From Antarctobacter heliothermus (GTDB lineage: Bacteria > Pseudomonadota > Alphaproteobacteria > Rhodobacterales > Rhodobacteraceae): a stretch of DNA of 64,000 bases. Within the stretch, counting starts at the first letter, position 1, and every line of letters begins with the position of its first letter. The stretch spans positions 2,302,501 to 2,366,500 of the forward strand of contig NZ_CP022540.1 in the NCBI RefSeq assembly GCF_002237555.1, read 5' to 3'. Positions 48,014 through 56,649 of this stretch are shown here, piece by piece. The position numbers and the translations under genes are program-made. The notes below the pieces were generated by a model. That model made no database searches and was not told the origin of the DNA. It worked only from the letters and a program-made list of their open reading frames with translations.

Positions 48014-48439
48014 TCAGATGATCCCCAGGATGTGACGGAAGATAACGACCCCGACGCCACCGGCGAAAATGTAGATGAAGGTGGCGACAAACCCTCGGAT
48101 CGAAAGCCGCGACATGCCGCAAACGCCGTGACCTGACGTGCATCCGTTGGCGATACGCGTACCGATCCCGACCAGAAGGCCGGCGGCGATCAGCACGGCG
48201 TAGTTGTCAGTGATGTGCGGATCGACTTCGCGGTAGAAAGGCGCCAGCAAGACCGGCAGCAGTGCGACTCCGATCAAGAAAATGGCGCGTTCTGCGGCTG
48301 TGGACCAGCCCGATCCATCGACAAGGCCGCCGATGATGCCACTGGCACCCATAATGCGGCCATTGCCAAGAAGGTAAATGGCCCCGCCAGTGCCGATCAG
48401 CAAGCCGCCGATCAGCCCCCAGATCCAGTCGATAGGCAT
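48014..48439 (-). CDS. Half-size YeeE/YedE-family membrane protein (first of pair)
   Basis: A 141-aa protein with four likely membrane segments. GGLLIGTGGAIYLLGNGRIMGASGIIGG and RIANGCTSGHGVCGMSRLSIRG, with its Cys-rich signature, define the family. It probably heterodimerises with the next gene product to pass sulfide or other sulfur species. It is encoded 109 nt downstream of the Blh-like hydrolase gene. Confidence 0.88.
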   Translation of the reverse strand: MPIDWIWGLIGGLLIGTGGAIYLLGNGRIMGASGIIGGLVDGSGWSTAAERAIFLIGVALLPVLLAPFYREVDPHITDNYAVLIAAGLLVGIGTRIANGCTSGHGVCGMSRLSIRGFVATFIYIFAGGVGVVIFRHILGII

Positions 48440-48548
48440 GAGTGAATTTCCTTTGTTGGGTAGGCCAAAAGCGCCCGGTTCACGATGGGACGTAGCTTTG
48501 CCGAAACGTCGGCTCTACGGCATGAACCGCCGGAGTTCATAGATTTTG

Positions 48549-49412
48549 TCAAAGTTTGTTGACGGGCACTTTGAGGAACACGTCGCCCTTCTCGTCGGCC
48601 GGGGGCATCTGACCGGCCCGCATGTTGACCTGCAGCGACGGGATGATCAGCTTGGGCATGGCCAGCGACGCATCACGTTGGTCGCGCATCTCGACAAATT
48701 GCTCTTTGGACTTGCCTTCGCCGACGTGCACATTCCGTGTTTTTTGCTCACCCACGGTGGTTTCCCAAGCATATTCTTCGCGCCCCGGTGCCTTGTAGTC
48801 GTGTCCGACAAAGATACGGGTCTCGTCGGGCAGGGTCAGGATTTTCTGGACAGAGTCGAACAGCGTCTCAGACGAGCCACCCGGAAAATCACAGCGCGCT
48901 GTGCCAAAGTCCGGCATGAACAGCGTGTCGCCGACAAAGGCCGCGTCACCGATGGTGTAGGTCAGGCAGGCCGGGGTGTGGCCGGGAGTATGCAGCACGT
49001 CGCCGCGCATCTGGCCAATGTGAAAGCTGTCGCCTTCCTGAAACAACTGGTCAAACTGTGATCCGTCGCGTTGGAATTCGGTGCCTTCGTTGAAAACCTT
49101 GCCAAAGGTATCCTGCACGATCTTGATGCGATCGCCGATGCCGATCTTGCCGCCCAACTGCCCTTGAATGTAAGGCGCGGCGGAGAGGTGATCGGCGTGG
49201 ACGTGGGTTTCCAGCAACCACTCTGCCGTGTACCCCTTGTCCTTGACGAAGGTGATGATCGCGTCTGCCGATTTGGTATCGGTCCGGCCGGACGAGTAGT
49301 CAAAGTCCAGCACGCTGTCGATGATGGCGCAGGACAAGCCATTGGGATCGCGCACGACATAGGAGATCGTGTTGGTTGCGTCGTCAAAGAAGGCGGTGAC
49401 TTCAGGTTTCAT
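48549..49412 (-). CDS. blh: Blh/ETHE1-like persulfide dioxygenase (metallo-beta-lactamase fold)
   Basis: A 287-aa MBL-fold enzyme oxidising glutathione persulfide to sulfite. Metal ligands are THVHADHLSA, the His in VLHTPGHTP, the Asp in FVGDTLFMPDFG, and the His in FVGHDYK. Length fits the catalytic part of BLH. It is first in an operon with two YeeE halves and DUF442; the order matches BigR-controlled loci, but bigR is absent here, so soxR may act in trans. A degenerate operator lies 33 nt upstream. Confidence 0.9.
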   Translation of the reverse strand: MKPEVTAFFDDATNTISYVVRDPNGLSCAIIDSVLDFDYSSGRTDTKSADAIITFVKDKGYTAEWLLETHVHADHLSAAPYIQGQLGGKIGIGDRIKIVQDTFGKVFNEGTEFQRDGSQFDQLFQEGDSFHIGQMRGDVLHTPGHTPACLTYTIGDAAFVGDTLFMPDFGTARCDFPGGSSETLFDSVQKILTLPDETRIFVGHDYKAPGREEYAWETTVGEQKTRNVHVGEGKSKEQFVEMRDQRDASLAMPKLIIPSLQVNMRAGQMPPADEKGDVFLKVPVNKL

Positions 49413-49444
49413 GGCGGTTCACTCCAATCAGTTCTGCAAGTCAT

Positions 49445-49460
49445 ATACGCAAAAATGAAT
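49445..49460. promoter_or_regulatory. Candidate SoxR/BigR-type operator upstream of blh
   Basis: ATACGCAAAAATGAAT: ATAC-N8-GAAT, one mismatch from the ATTC-N8-GAAT motif found twice perfectly in the sox locus. It lies about 33 nt upstream of the blh start, in A+T-rich DNA. Confidence 0.45.
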
Positions 49461-49552
49461 GTGTTGCAAGAGACAAGCTAAGATTGATGTGTATCAAGGT
49501 CGTTGTCACATTCTTTTGACAAAGTCCGTCCGGGGTTAAGGAGGCCTGCGTC

Positions 49553-49873
49553 ATGTCCCATCACGTTCAGAAACTGATCTTGCTCGAAAGATTGCGCGCA
49601 TTGGGTGTGCGATTGGACGGAATCGAAGAGGCGCTAGAGGCGCCGCATTCAAAGGACTGGGACGAGATGGCCGTGGAACGCGAGGGGGAAGAAGTGCTGG
49701 AGCGGTTGGGGGAAAGCGGCAAGGCCGAAATCGCCCGGATCAAGGCGGCTCTGGGGCGCATGGCGCAGGGCGAATACGGTTTCTGTGCGCGGTGTGGCGG
49801 TGAAATCTCTGCAGAAAGGTTAGCCGTGGTGCCGGAAGCGCCGCTTTGCAAAGGCTGTGCTGCCGAGGTCTGA
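49553..49873 (+). CDS. TraR/DksA-family C4 zinc-finger protein
   Basis: A 106-aa DksA-like protein: helical N-terminal coiled coil (RLRALGVRLDGIEEALEA ... AALGRMAQGEYGF) and C4 zinc finger CARCGGEISAERLAVVPEAPLCKGC. Such proteins bind the RNA polymerase secondary channel. It is shorter than DksA proper (about 150 aa) and lacks a visible acidic DxxDxA tip. It starts after GGTTAAGGAGGC. A small gene follows 34 nt downstream. Confidence 0.9.
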   Translation: MSHHVQKLILLERLRALGVRLDGIEEALEAPHSKDWDEMAVEREGEEVLERLGESGKAEIARIKAALGRMAQGEYGFCARCGGEISAERLAVVPEAPLCKGCAAEV

Positions 49874-49907
49874 AACCGGGGAACATCAAGTCAGGAGAGA
49901 ACGGATC

Positions 49908-50126
49908 ATGTCTGGATATGAACACCTCGAAGCGCGTATCGACTCTTTGCGCAAGGAAATTTCCACGACGAAAGGCAAGGCCCGAGAGGATCTGATGGAA
50001 CATCTCGATCAGGCCGTACTGGGGTTGGAAAACATCGGCGGGACGGCTCCGGCTTGGGCGCGCGAAGTGTTGGAAGCCGAGCATGAGGACGACGCCGAAG
50101 ACGGCTTTGACAACATGCCCTTGTAA
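49908..50126 (+). CDS. Small conserved-looking helical protein
   Basis: A 72-aa protein, unrecognised. It has a charged helical body (LEARIDSLRKEISTTKGKAREDLMEHLDQAVLGLEN) and an acidic tail EDDAEDGFDNMPL. No membrane span or Cys is present. CAGGAGAG precedes the ATG. It probably shares a transcript with the DksA-like gene and is followed by a terminator. Confidence 0.7.
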   Translation: MSGYEHLEARIDSLRKEISTTKGKAREDLMEHLDQAVLGLENIGGTAPAWAREVLEAEHEDDAEDGFDNMPL

Positions 50127-50174
50127 GGTGCCCGACGAGAAGCGTTGTTGCCCAGGTCTGAAGGGGCGGGGCAG

Positions 50175-50214
50175 GGCGCGCGCCTGATGTCCTCAACGGT
50201 AGGCGCGCGCCTTT
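50175..50214. terminator. Hairpin terminator after the small helical-protein gene
   Basis: Stem GGCGCGCGCCT / AGGCGCGCGCC (50175-50185 and 50201-50211) followed by TTT. It lies between convergent genes and may serve both. Confidence 0.75.
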
Positions 50215-50249
50215 GACGGGTCACCTAGGGTGCTTAGTCGGGCGTGTGA

Positions 50250-50993
50250 TCAAGGTTGTGCGGGCGCGTCGAATGCGGGCAGGCTATGGAGTGCCTGTTT
50301 CAAAGCCTCGCTCCAACCGTCGCTGATGGTCCGGTAATAGGGATCATCAAGTTCGATCCGACCGGTTTTGCCTCGGACAAGGCTATCGGCCTCGTAGAGG
50401 TGATAGTCGAACGGGGCGCCTACGGTCAGGTTCGCCTTCACGGTACTGTCGAAACTGACAAGCAGAAGTTTCACAGCTTCGGCAAAGCTGGACGCTGGAT
50501 CATAGGCACGCACCAGAATCGGACGACCGTATTTGATCTCGCCGATCTGAAAGAAGGGCGTGTCGGGGCCAGCCTCGATAAAGTTACCTTCGGGGTAGAT
50601 CAGGAACAGCCGCGGCGGACCGCCAGCTATCTGACCGCCTAGAATCAACGTGGCGTTGAAGACCGAAGAGGCGCGCTGTCCGGTGTCGGAATGGCGCGCG
50701 ATCACGTCACGCAACGTGTCCGCGATCATTCTCGCGGCCTGATACATCGACGGCACATCCAGAATTGATGGATTGCGGTCTTCGCGAGCCTTTTCGCGTT
50801 CATCTAGTTCGCTGACGACCGCCTGCGTGGTTGCCAGATTACCCGCACTGAGCAGCGTGATGACGCGGTCGCCCTTTGTCTCCCAGATCTTGGTCTTGCT
50901 AAAAGTCGAGATGTTGTCCATCCCGGCGTTGGTTCGGGTGTCGGACATAAACACCAATCCCCGATCCATCATCATTCCTACGCAATAGGTCAT
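50250..50993 (-). CDS. Anbu: proteasome-related Ntn hydrolase
   Basis: A 247-aa member of the Anbu family (ancestral beta subunit of the proteasome/HslV lineage). It starts MTYCVGM; removal of Met exposes the nucleophile Thr. DRGLVFMSDTRTNAGMDNISTF and ITLLSAGNLATTQAV match 20S-type strands, with the conserved Asp/Lys region KTKIWETKGDR. Anbu assembles as an open helical or ring-like oligomer and its substrate is unknown. It is last gene of the four-gene operon with transglutaminase, alpha-E and ATP-grasp proteins. Confidence 0.93.
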   Translation of the reverse strand: MTYCVGMMMDRGLVFMSDTRTNAGMDNISTFSKTKIWETKGDRVITLLSAGNLATTQAVVSELDEREKAREDRNPSILDVPSMYQAARMIADTLRDVIARHSDTGQRASSVFNATLILGGQIAGGPPRLFLIYPEGNFIEAGPDTPFFQIGEIKYGRPILVRAYDPASSFAEAVKLLLVSFDSTVKANLTVGAPFDYHLYEADSLVRGKTGRIELDDPYYRTISDGWSEALKQALHSLPAFDAPAQP

Positions 50994-51041
50994 CGATCGT
51001 CCCCGAGTGTCCTACGGGTCACGCCCGATTCGTCGGGGACA

Positions 51042-51839
51042 TTACTGCTGCGCTACCTCTATTGCCACATCCAGAGATTCTGCAGCTCCGCCCTGACGCG
51101 TTCCACGCACGGGAGCGGCATCGTGATAGTCCATTCCCGTGGCAACGCGGACATAGCGGTTGTCTGGGGAAATGCAGTTGGCGCAGTCAAATCCGACCCA
51201 ACCCAACCCGGGGATATGCGCCTCTGCCCATGCGTGCATGGCATCCTGTTCGATCTTGTCATCCAGCAACAGGTAGCCAGAGACATAGCGCGCAGGCAGA
51301 CCCATCTCCCGCATGCAGGCAATAAAGACATGGGCATGATCCTGGCAGACGCCGCGCCCTTCGGCCAGTACGGTTTCTGCGGTCGAGTTCGAGTCAGACG
51401 TTCCCACCTCGTAGGCCACGGCCTCGGCCACCGCTGCCATCAAACCATGCGCCTGATCCAGTTCGGTTTCGCCACCTACCGCGCGGATCAATGCCCGTAC
51501 CCCGGCCCCCGGACGGGTTTGCGGCGTGACCCGCTCATACAGCCAGAGCGGGGCAGGGCCCTGATGGCGTCCGACGATGCCATTCGATTCACCGATTGAG
51601 ACCTCACCTTCACAGGTGATGGTCAATTCCTGCGTGCCCCGGTCGACTTCGATTAGGTCGACGGTATTCTGGTGGTGGTCGACATAGGTCAGCCCCTTTT
51701 GCCCGCCCGTGACTTTTGTCGTCCAATTCACAACGGTCTGATTGTGACGGGATTTTGGTGTCTTGCGCAGCTGCTGAAGCCCAAAACTCACAGGCTCTTC
51801 AAAGCTGTAGCGGGTGGTGTGGCTGATGGTCAGGTTCAT
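51042..51839 (-). CDS. Transglutaminase-like cysteine protease/amidase family protein
   Basis: A 265-aa cytoplasmic protein with an N-terminal beta domain (LTISHTTRYSFEEPVSFGLQQLRKTP) and a transglutaminase core: catalytic Cys in GRGVCQDHAHVFIACMREMGLPARYVSGYLL, His in DAMHAWAEAHIPGLGWVGFD with the following Asp. In Anbu operons it is predicted to cut or rearrange an isopeptide-type linkage made by the ATP-grasp partner. It is encoded 48 nt ahead of Anbu. Confidence 0.92.
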   Translation of the reverse strand: MNLTISHTTRYSFEEPVSFGLQQLRKTPKSRHNQTVVNWTTKVTGGQKGLTYVDHHQNTVDLIEVDRGTQELTITCEGEVSIGESNGIVGRHQGPAPLWLYERVTPQTRPGAGVRALIRAVGGETELDQAHGLMAAVAEAVAYEVGTSDSNSTAETVLAEGRGVCQDHAHVFIACMREMGLPARYVSGYLLLDDKIEQDAMHAWAEAHIPGLGWVGFDCANCISPDNRYVRVATGMDYHDAAPVRGTRQGGAAESLDVAIEVAQQ

Positions 51840-51881
51840 ATGATTCTCGGGAGCCTCACGCTCGGAACGGGGGGAGAGGGT

Positions 51882-52823
51882 TCATTCGTAGAACCGGTAA
51901 TCGACTTCGATCTGTTTTCCCAGTTCGCTGAGCGACGTCAGCATGGTCTGGATGAACTCATGCAAACCATAGTCGAACACATCGTCGATGTCGAAGCTCA
52001 GGTAAGCCCGTTCGATATGGTCGATTTTGGCAAAAGATGGTGCGTTGTGCCCATATTCCGAAGCCAGATAGCCAAGATTGTCGCGCAGCTTGTGCGCGCA
52101 AAAGGCAAGGGAACGGGGCATGCGCCGGTTCAGGATCAGGAACTGAGCAATATCGCGCGGTTCGGTCGAAGCACCGTATTCCATACGAAACCCGCCACGC
52201 GCCGAAACGGAGCGCAGGATCGTTTCCCATTGCACGTTGTCCAAAGACGTCCCGACGGATGTCACAGAGGGCAGGAGCACATAGTATTTCACATCGATGA
52301 TACGCGCGGTGTTGTCCGCGCGTTCTAGAAAGGTGCCGATGCGAGCAAAATCGTAGATGTCATTGCGCAGCATGGTGCCATGCGTTGCCCCGCGTACAAG
52401 CCCTGTACGCTGTCGGATCATGCCCAGAACACCTGGCAGATCGCGTTCGCTGATCTTGCGGGCGAGCACCTCTTTGACACGCATGTAGGTGCCGTTCAGG
52501 GCCTCCCAGACTTCGCCGGTCAGCGCGGTCCGTACTGTCCGAGCGTTTTGCCGGGCATGCTCGACGCTGGACAATACCGAAGACGGGTTATCCTTGTCGC
52601 GTAACAGCCAGTCGATGGCGGCGTCCTTGGTCACTTGCTCATGACGTTGAGTGAAACCATGCAGTGACCCGGCAGTTTGCAGGACGGATCGCCACTCGTC
52701 GTCAGTGCTGCCTAGTCGAGTCAGCGCGATGCGCTGCCCGGTTTCGATCAAGCGGGCGGTGTTTTCAGCCCGTTCAAGACCGCGGTACATCCAGAACAGG
52801 CCGTTTGCAGTTTTTCCCAGCAT
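51882..52823 (-). CDS. Alpha-E domain protein
   Basis: A 313-aa all-helical protein of the alpha-E family (LGKTANGLFWMYRGLERAENTARLIE; FLERADNTARIIDVKYY), with two repeats of the RxERAxNTAR motif. No catalytic residues are recognised. It always travels with the circularly permuted ATP-grasp protein and transglutaminase. It is encoded 6 nt after the ATP-grasp gene. Confidence 0.93.
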   Translation of the reverse strand: MLGKTANGLFWMYRGLERAENTARLIETGQRIALTRLGSTDDEWRSVLQTAGSLHGFTQRHEQVTKDAAIDWLLRDKDNPSSVLSSVEHARQNARTVRTALTGEVWEALNGTYMRVKEVLARKISERDLPGVLGMIRQRTGLVRGATHGTMLRNDIYDFARIGTFLERADNTARIIDVKYYVLLPSVTSVGTSLDNVQWETILRSVSARGGFRMEYGASTEPRDIAQFLILNRRMPRSLAFCAHKLRDNLGYLASEYGHNAPSFAKIDHIERAYLSFDIDDVFDYGLHEFIQTMLTSLSELGKQIEVDYRFYE

Positions 52824-52829
52824 CGCGCG

Positions 52830-54263
52830 TCAGTCCTCCAGCACCCAAGTGTCCTTGGTGCCCCCGCCCTGGCTCGAATTGACGACGAGCGACCCTTTCT
52901 TCAGCGCCACACGGGTCAGTCCGCCGGGCGTGATGTTGATTCCCTTGGGGCTGACCAGAACATAGGGCCGCAGGTCAACGTGGCGGGGCGCAAGGCCCGC
53001 GCGGGTAAAGATCGGCACCGTCGACAGGCTCAGCGTGGGCTGGGCAATGTAGTTGGACGGCCGCGCCTCCAGCTTCTTGCGGAACTCGGCGATATCCTTC
53101 TTGGTCGCGGTCGGTCCGATCAACATGCCGTAACCGCCCGACCCATGCACTTCCTTGACGACCAGATCGGCAAGATTTTCGAGCACATAGGCCAGCGCGT
53201 CTTTTTCGGAACAGCGCCATGTCGGCACGTTTTCCAGCAACGGCCGTTCCCCGGTGTAGAATTCGACGATCTCGGGCATGTAGCTGTAGATTGCCTTGTC
53301 ATCGGCAATGCCCGTTCCTGGCGCATTGGCGATGGTCAGACGACCAGCGCGGTAGACATCCATGATGCCCGGAACGCCCAAGGCGCTTTCTGGGTTGAAC
53401 GACAGTGGGTCCAGATATTCATCATCGACCCGGCGGTATAGCACGTCGATGGGTTTGTACCCGCGCGTCGTGCGCATGTTCAGTTGACCGTCCTGCACGC
53501 GCAAGTCATGACCCTCGACAAGCTCGACTCCCATCTGATCCGCCAGAAAGCTGTGCTCAAAATAGGCAGAGTTGAAGATGCCCGGTGTCAGAACGCCCAC
53601 GGTCGGCTTGCGGTCCAGTCCTTGGGGGGCGCAAGCAGCAAGCGAATTGAACAGGTCGGTCGAGTAGGTCGATACCGGCTGTACACGGTTCTCCGAAAAC
53701 AGTTCGGGGAACATCTGCAGCATGGTCTCGCGGTTTTCCAGCATATAGCTGACGCCGGATGGTGTGCGTGCATTGTCCTCAAGCACATAGAACTGATCGG
53801 GGCCGGTCCGGACCAGGTCGATCCCGACGATATGAGTATAGACACTGCCCGGCGGTTGCACGCCGATCATCTCTGGCAAGAACGCCTCGTTGCGGGCGAT
53901 CATTTCTTGCGGCACTCGCCCCGCTTTCACGATCTCCTGCCCGTGATAGATGTCGTAGAGAAAGGCATTGATGGCGCGGACGCGCTGTTCGATGCCACGA
54001 GAGAGCTTTTGCCATTCTCGCCCCGAGATGATCCGCGGGATGATGTCAAAGGGGATCAACCGTTCTTCGGCTTCGGCGCGGCCGTAGACGTTGAAGGTGA
54101 TGCCGGTCAGGCGAAAGAGATCCTCTGCCTCACGCTGTTTGGCGCGCAGATGTTTGGGATCTTCGCCGTTTAGCCAGGTGTTGAAAGGCGCGTATGGGGC
54201 ACGAACCGTGCCCTCTGTCCCGCCTGTGCCCCACATTTCGTCAAAATAGACTTGATCACTCAT
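52830..54263 (-). CDS. Circularly permuted type-2 ATP-grasp ligase
   Basis: A 477-aa predicted peptide or amide-bond ligase. It begins MSDQVYFDEMW and contains EDPKHLRAKQREAEDLFRLTGITF, YVLEDNARTPSGVSYMLENRETM (metal/ATP region), VVKEVHGSGGYGML and a late basic RHVDLRPYVLVSPKGINITPGGLTRVAL. ATG 54263 is preferred over one 21 codons upstream because MSDQ-type starts are normal, though the ribosome site is weak. It is first gene of the Anbu operon, supplying the probable synthetic step. Confidence 0.93.
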   Translation of the reverse strand: MSDQVYFDEMWGTGGTEGTVRAPYAPFNTWLNGEDPKHLRAKQREAEDLFRLTGITFNVYGRAEAEERLIPFDIIPRIISGREWQKLSRGIEQRVRAINAFLYDIYHGQEIVKAGRVPQEMIARNEAFLPEMIGVQPPGSVYTHIVGIDLVRTGPDQFYVLEDNARTPSGVSYMLENRETMLQMFPELFSENRVQPVSTYSTDLFNSLAACAPQGLDRKPTVGVLTPGIFNSAYFEHSFLADQMGVELVEGHDLRVQDGQLNMRTTRGYKPIDVLYRRVDDEYLDPLSFNPESALGVPGIMDVYRAGRLTIANAPGTGIADDKAIYSYMPEIVEFYTGERPLLENVPTWRCSEKDALAYVLENLADLVVKEVHGSGGYGMLIGPTATKKDIAEFRKKLEARPSNYIAQPTLSLSTVPIFTRAGLAPRHVDLRPYVLVSPKGINITPGGLTRVALKKGSLVVNSSQGGGTKDTWVLED

Positions 54264-54424
54264 GCCTGTGTGGCCCACCCCGTCACTGATTTGTGCCTCC
54301 CACGCTAGCGGGGTGTTGCGGGGCATGCAACGGTCGTGAAAGGCAAGTCGTAGCCTCTCAAAGGCAATTTGCTGAATAATCGGGCAGGGTTGTGCGTCTA
54401 CACTCCGCCTGCCCGCCCATGCGT

Positions 54425-54682
54425 TCAGGACATGCCAAGGGCAGCCTTGTACATGTCCAGTACGGCCTCTTCTTCGGCAATGTCGTCCGCGTCGCGTTTG
54501 CGGAGCGAAATTACCTTGCGCATGACTTTTGTATCATAGCCGCGGCCTTTGGCCTCTGCCATGACTTCTTTGATCTGCTCGGCGATCTCTTTCTTTTCTT
54601 CTTCAAGCCGTTCGACGCGCTCGATGAACTGTTTCAACTCTCCGGCGGCGACGCCATAGCTGTCCGTTGGGGTGTCCTGCAT
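54425..54682 (-). CDS. gapR: GapR-type DUF2312 DNA-binding protein
   Basis: An 85-aa nucleoid-associated protein. The coiled coil LKQFIERVERLEEEKKEIAEQIKEVMAEAKGRGYDTKVMRKVISLRK is the DUF2312/UPF0335 signature; Caulobacter GapR clamps overtwisted DNA ahead of forks and polymerases. ATG 54682 follows AAGAGGCAGAC; longer starts add a non-conserved leader. It is widely conserved in alphaproteobacteria. Confidence 0.92.
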   Translation of the reverse strand: MQDTPTDSYGVAAGELKQFIERVERLEEEKKEIAEQIKEVMAEAKGRGYDTKVMRKVISLRKRDADDIAEEEAVLDMYKAALGMS

Positions 54683-54831
54683 GTCTGCCTCTTCAGCCTT
54701 GTGACCGTTTGTTTGGGCCTCTCGATAACCCATGGCTGCGTCCTGCATCAAGTGCATGTGGGCATGGGGTTGCCTAGACAGGCAAGGGTGCGCTAGGCGC
54801 GTCGGCGATGGCAAACGGAAGGATCCGGAAT

Positions 54832-55047
54832 ATGGCGGGATTGATCTGGGGAGGCGCTGCAATGTCGGCGGCCGGGCTTGGCGGTTTGATCTGGTGCATT
54901 ATCCGGGTTTGGTCGGCGCGTCGTGCGGGATTGTCGGACGAAGAATTGCGCGATGCGGTGCGCAAGGTGGTTCCCTTGAACATGGGCGCACTGATGTTGT
55001 CGGTTCTGGGTCTGATGATGGTGATTCTTGGGATCTTTCTGGGATAG
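54832..55047 (+). CDS. Small two-TM membrane protein, unrecognised
   Basis: A 71-aa protein with two hydrophobic segments (about 2-24 and 48-70) separated by a charged loop SARRAGLSDEELRDAVRKVV, giving a hairpin with a likely cytoplasmic loop. GGATCCGGA lies before ATG 54832; an alternative ATG is 24 nt upstream. It sits divergently from gapR. Confidence 0.65.
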   Translation: MAGLIWGGAAMSAAGLGGLIWCIIRVWSARRAGLSDEELRDAVRKVVPLNMGALMLSVLGLMMVILGIFLG

Positions 55048-55056
55048 CGCGATCGC

Positions 55057-55944
55057 CTATGCGTCCGGGGTCAAAAACCGAACGCCTGGCATGTCTCCGA
55101 TAACCTCAAGATCATCTTCGTAGATTTCGGTCAGCATATCGACATAGGCGGCGTCCCACCCTGGCAGGTCCAGTTCTTCCTCGATCTTGTCGTCCAGCGC
55201 GTATTTGTCCAGAAACGCCATCATCACGCGCCGCTTCTGGCCTTCGGTGATCGTTGGGTTCTCTTTGAGAAAGGCGCGGAAACGCTGCATCCCCTCGCGG
55301 GAGATGATCTGGGAATACAGGTCAAAGGCCCCGGTGATCTTGCGACCCAGGGCGATTCCGGCCATCTCGCGGATGATCTGACCCCAAAGAAACGGGGTGT
55401 CTTCATTGCACCACAAAGTGATGGGCAGTTCCGGCAGTGTTCCCCTGATCCGCCGGATCAGGTCCGACCAGCGAAACCGCATCGGGTCCAGCCCCTCCAT
55501 GAAATCCGAGAAATCTGCATGTGGGGTTGCAGCAAAGGCGGCTGGTAAAAAGCTAGCAGGATCGCGCAACCCCATGAAAAGTTGCAGATCACTGTCCCGG
55601 AAAACCTGGGACAGAGTTGTCAGTCGCTCTTCAGCACGATGATAGATGTAGCCGTTCTGAAACATCAATTTTGGCACAGAAAAGAAATTGTCATTGGACA
55701 GAACGAGCCGTGAGAACTGACCCACGTCGTCCTGAAGGATCGCATCCAGAAGGACATCGCGCGTTTCAGGATCTGGTGTGCCTCCGCGCAGCTTATTGAG
55801 AGCCTCGGTCAGCAGGGTCCGATAGTTGGAGGGGCCGGGGATCGCAACACCTTCATGACGCCACGCCTCGGCGTTGCGCAAAAGACCTTTCAGAAGGCGG
55901 TCCTCGTCCGTGCAATGGACCCCGGTGTGTAGAATAACCTGCAT
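55057..55944 (-). CDS. Hypothetical protein, weakly sulfotransferase-like
   Basis: A 295-aa soluble protein starting MQVILHTGVHCTDEDRLLKGLLRN, which resembles the first strand-loop of sulfotransferase/P-loop-like proteins but lacks a clear GxxGxGKS/T. LQLFMGLRDPASFLPAAF recalls the 3'-phosphate-binding region (RDPxxxxxS-type) of sulfotransferases. The C-terminal half is helical. ATG 55944 is preferred over one 43 codons upstream whose leader looks non-coding. Function is not assigned. Confidence 0.6.
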   Translation of the reverse strand: MQVILHTGVHCTDEDRLLKGLLRNAEAWRHEGVAIPGPSNYRTLLTEALNKLRGGTPDPETRDVLLDAILQDDVGQFSRLVLSNDNFFSVPKLMFQNGYIYHRAEERLTTLSQVFRDSDLQLFMGLRDPASFLPAAFAATPHADFSDFMEGLDPMRFRWSDLIRRIRGTLPELPITLWCNEDTPFLWGQIIREMAGIALGRKITGAFDLYSQIISREGMQRFRAFLKENPTITEGQKRRVMMAFLDKYALDDKIEEELDLPGWDAAYVDMLTEIYEDDLEVIGDMPGVRFLTPDA

Positions 55945-56129
55945 GTTTATCGATTTCTTTGTTTGCTCTGGGCGCAGTATAGCCGGGTGATCGGACAAGG
56001 GAACCGGGCGAGGTGGCGGCTTGGCGCTTTCAGACGCGAAAAACGCGAATTCGAGGCTTCCTTTGGCTTGCAAGACAGGCTAAACACCCCGCACGCCGAA
56101 GCACCGGGACGCCCGGGACATGGCCCGGC

Positions 56130-56205
56130 GCCCCTATAGCTCAGCTGGTAGAGCAACTGATTTGTAATCAGTAGGTCCGCGGTTCGAGTCCGTGTGGGGG
56201 CACCA
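56130..56205 (+). tRNA. tRNA-Thr (anticodon TGT)
   Basis: A 76-nt cloverleaf: acceptor GCCCCTA/TGGGGGC, D-arm AGCTCAGCTGGTAGAGC, anticodon stem CTGAT/ATCAG with loop TTTGTAA (anticodon TGT, reading ACA), T-arm GCGGTTCGAGTCCGT, discriminator A and encoded CCA. It marks the start of the accessory region, a common insertion point for islands. Confidence 0.95.
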
Positions 56206-56395
56206 TTTATTTCCAAGAAGTTTAAGAAAATCAATGGCTAGGCTGTCATGGGCGTACTTCTGTCCACCTTTCCGTCCACCTAGCCATCTTGGTGCCGCAG
56301 CCCTGTCGCTCATTGATGGCTACCCTACGATGTTGCGTTGCGGTGCATCGGTGACTAGGACAGGACACCGCCCCAATCCATGGTAGACTGGCAAC
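56206..56395. other. Region between tRNA-Thr and methyltransferase pseudogene
   Basis: 190 nt with no convincing gene. It contains an imperfect repeat of GTCCACCT (TGTCCACCTTTCCGTCCACC). I looked for an integrase remnant and could not identify one. Confidence 0.4.
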
Positions 56396-56649
56396 ATGAC
56401 CATACGAGTTATTGATCTATTTTTGCGGGCCGGGAGGCTTTTCCGCAGGTTTTGAAGCCGCCGATTTCGAGGTGGTGGCTGCTCTCGACTATGACAAAGC
56501 CGCAGTGTCGACCTTCAGCGCCAACCATGGCATTCAAGCCCGGCAACAAGACCTAACAGATTTTGACTACAGCACGTTGCCGGATGCTGAGGTCGTGATA
56601 GGTGGCCCGCCCTGCACTCAGTTCAGTTCAACTAAGTCGAACAAAACTA
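56396..56649 (+). pseudogene. C5 cytosine DNA methyltransferase, frameshifted and truncated
   Basis: The frame MTIRVIDLF from ATG 56396 is continued one base out of register by CGPGGFSAGFEAADFEVVAA; joined they make methyltransferase motif I (DLFCGPGGFS). Five T residues at 56420-56424, where four would keep the frame, explain the shift. Motif IV VIGGPPCTQFSSTKSNKT follows, with the catalytic Cys. The gene then stops at the left end of an IS5-family element, and no later motif (VI, VIII, X) is seen beyond it. Probably a dead restriction-modification or orphan methylase remnant. Confidence 0.85.

Noticed and set aside
56206..56395. Possible integrase remnant next to tRNA-Thr
   Set aside because: No frame showed tyrosine-recombinase motifs (R..HxxR..Y); only short meaningless peptides.
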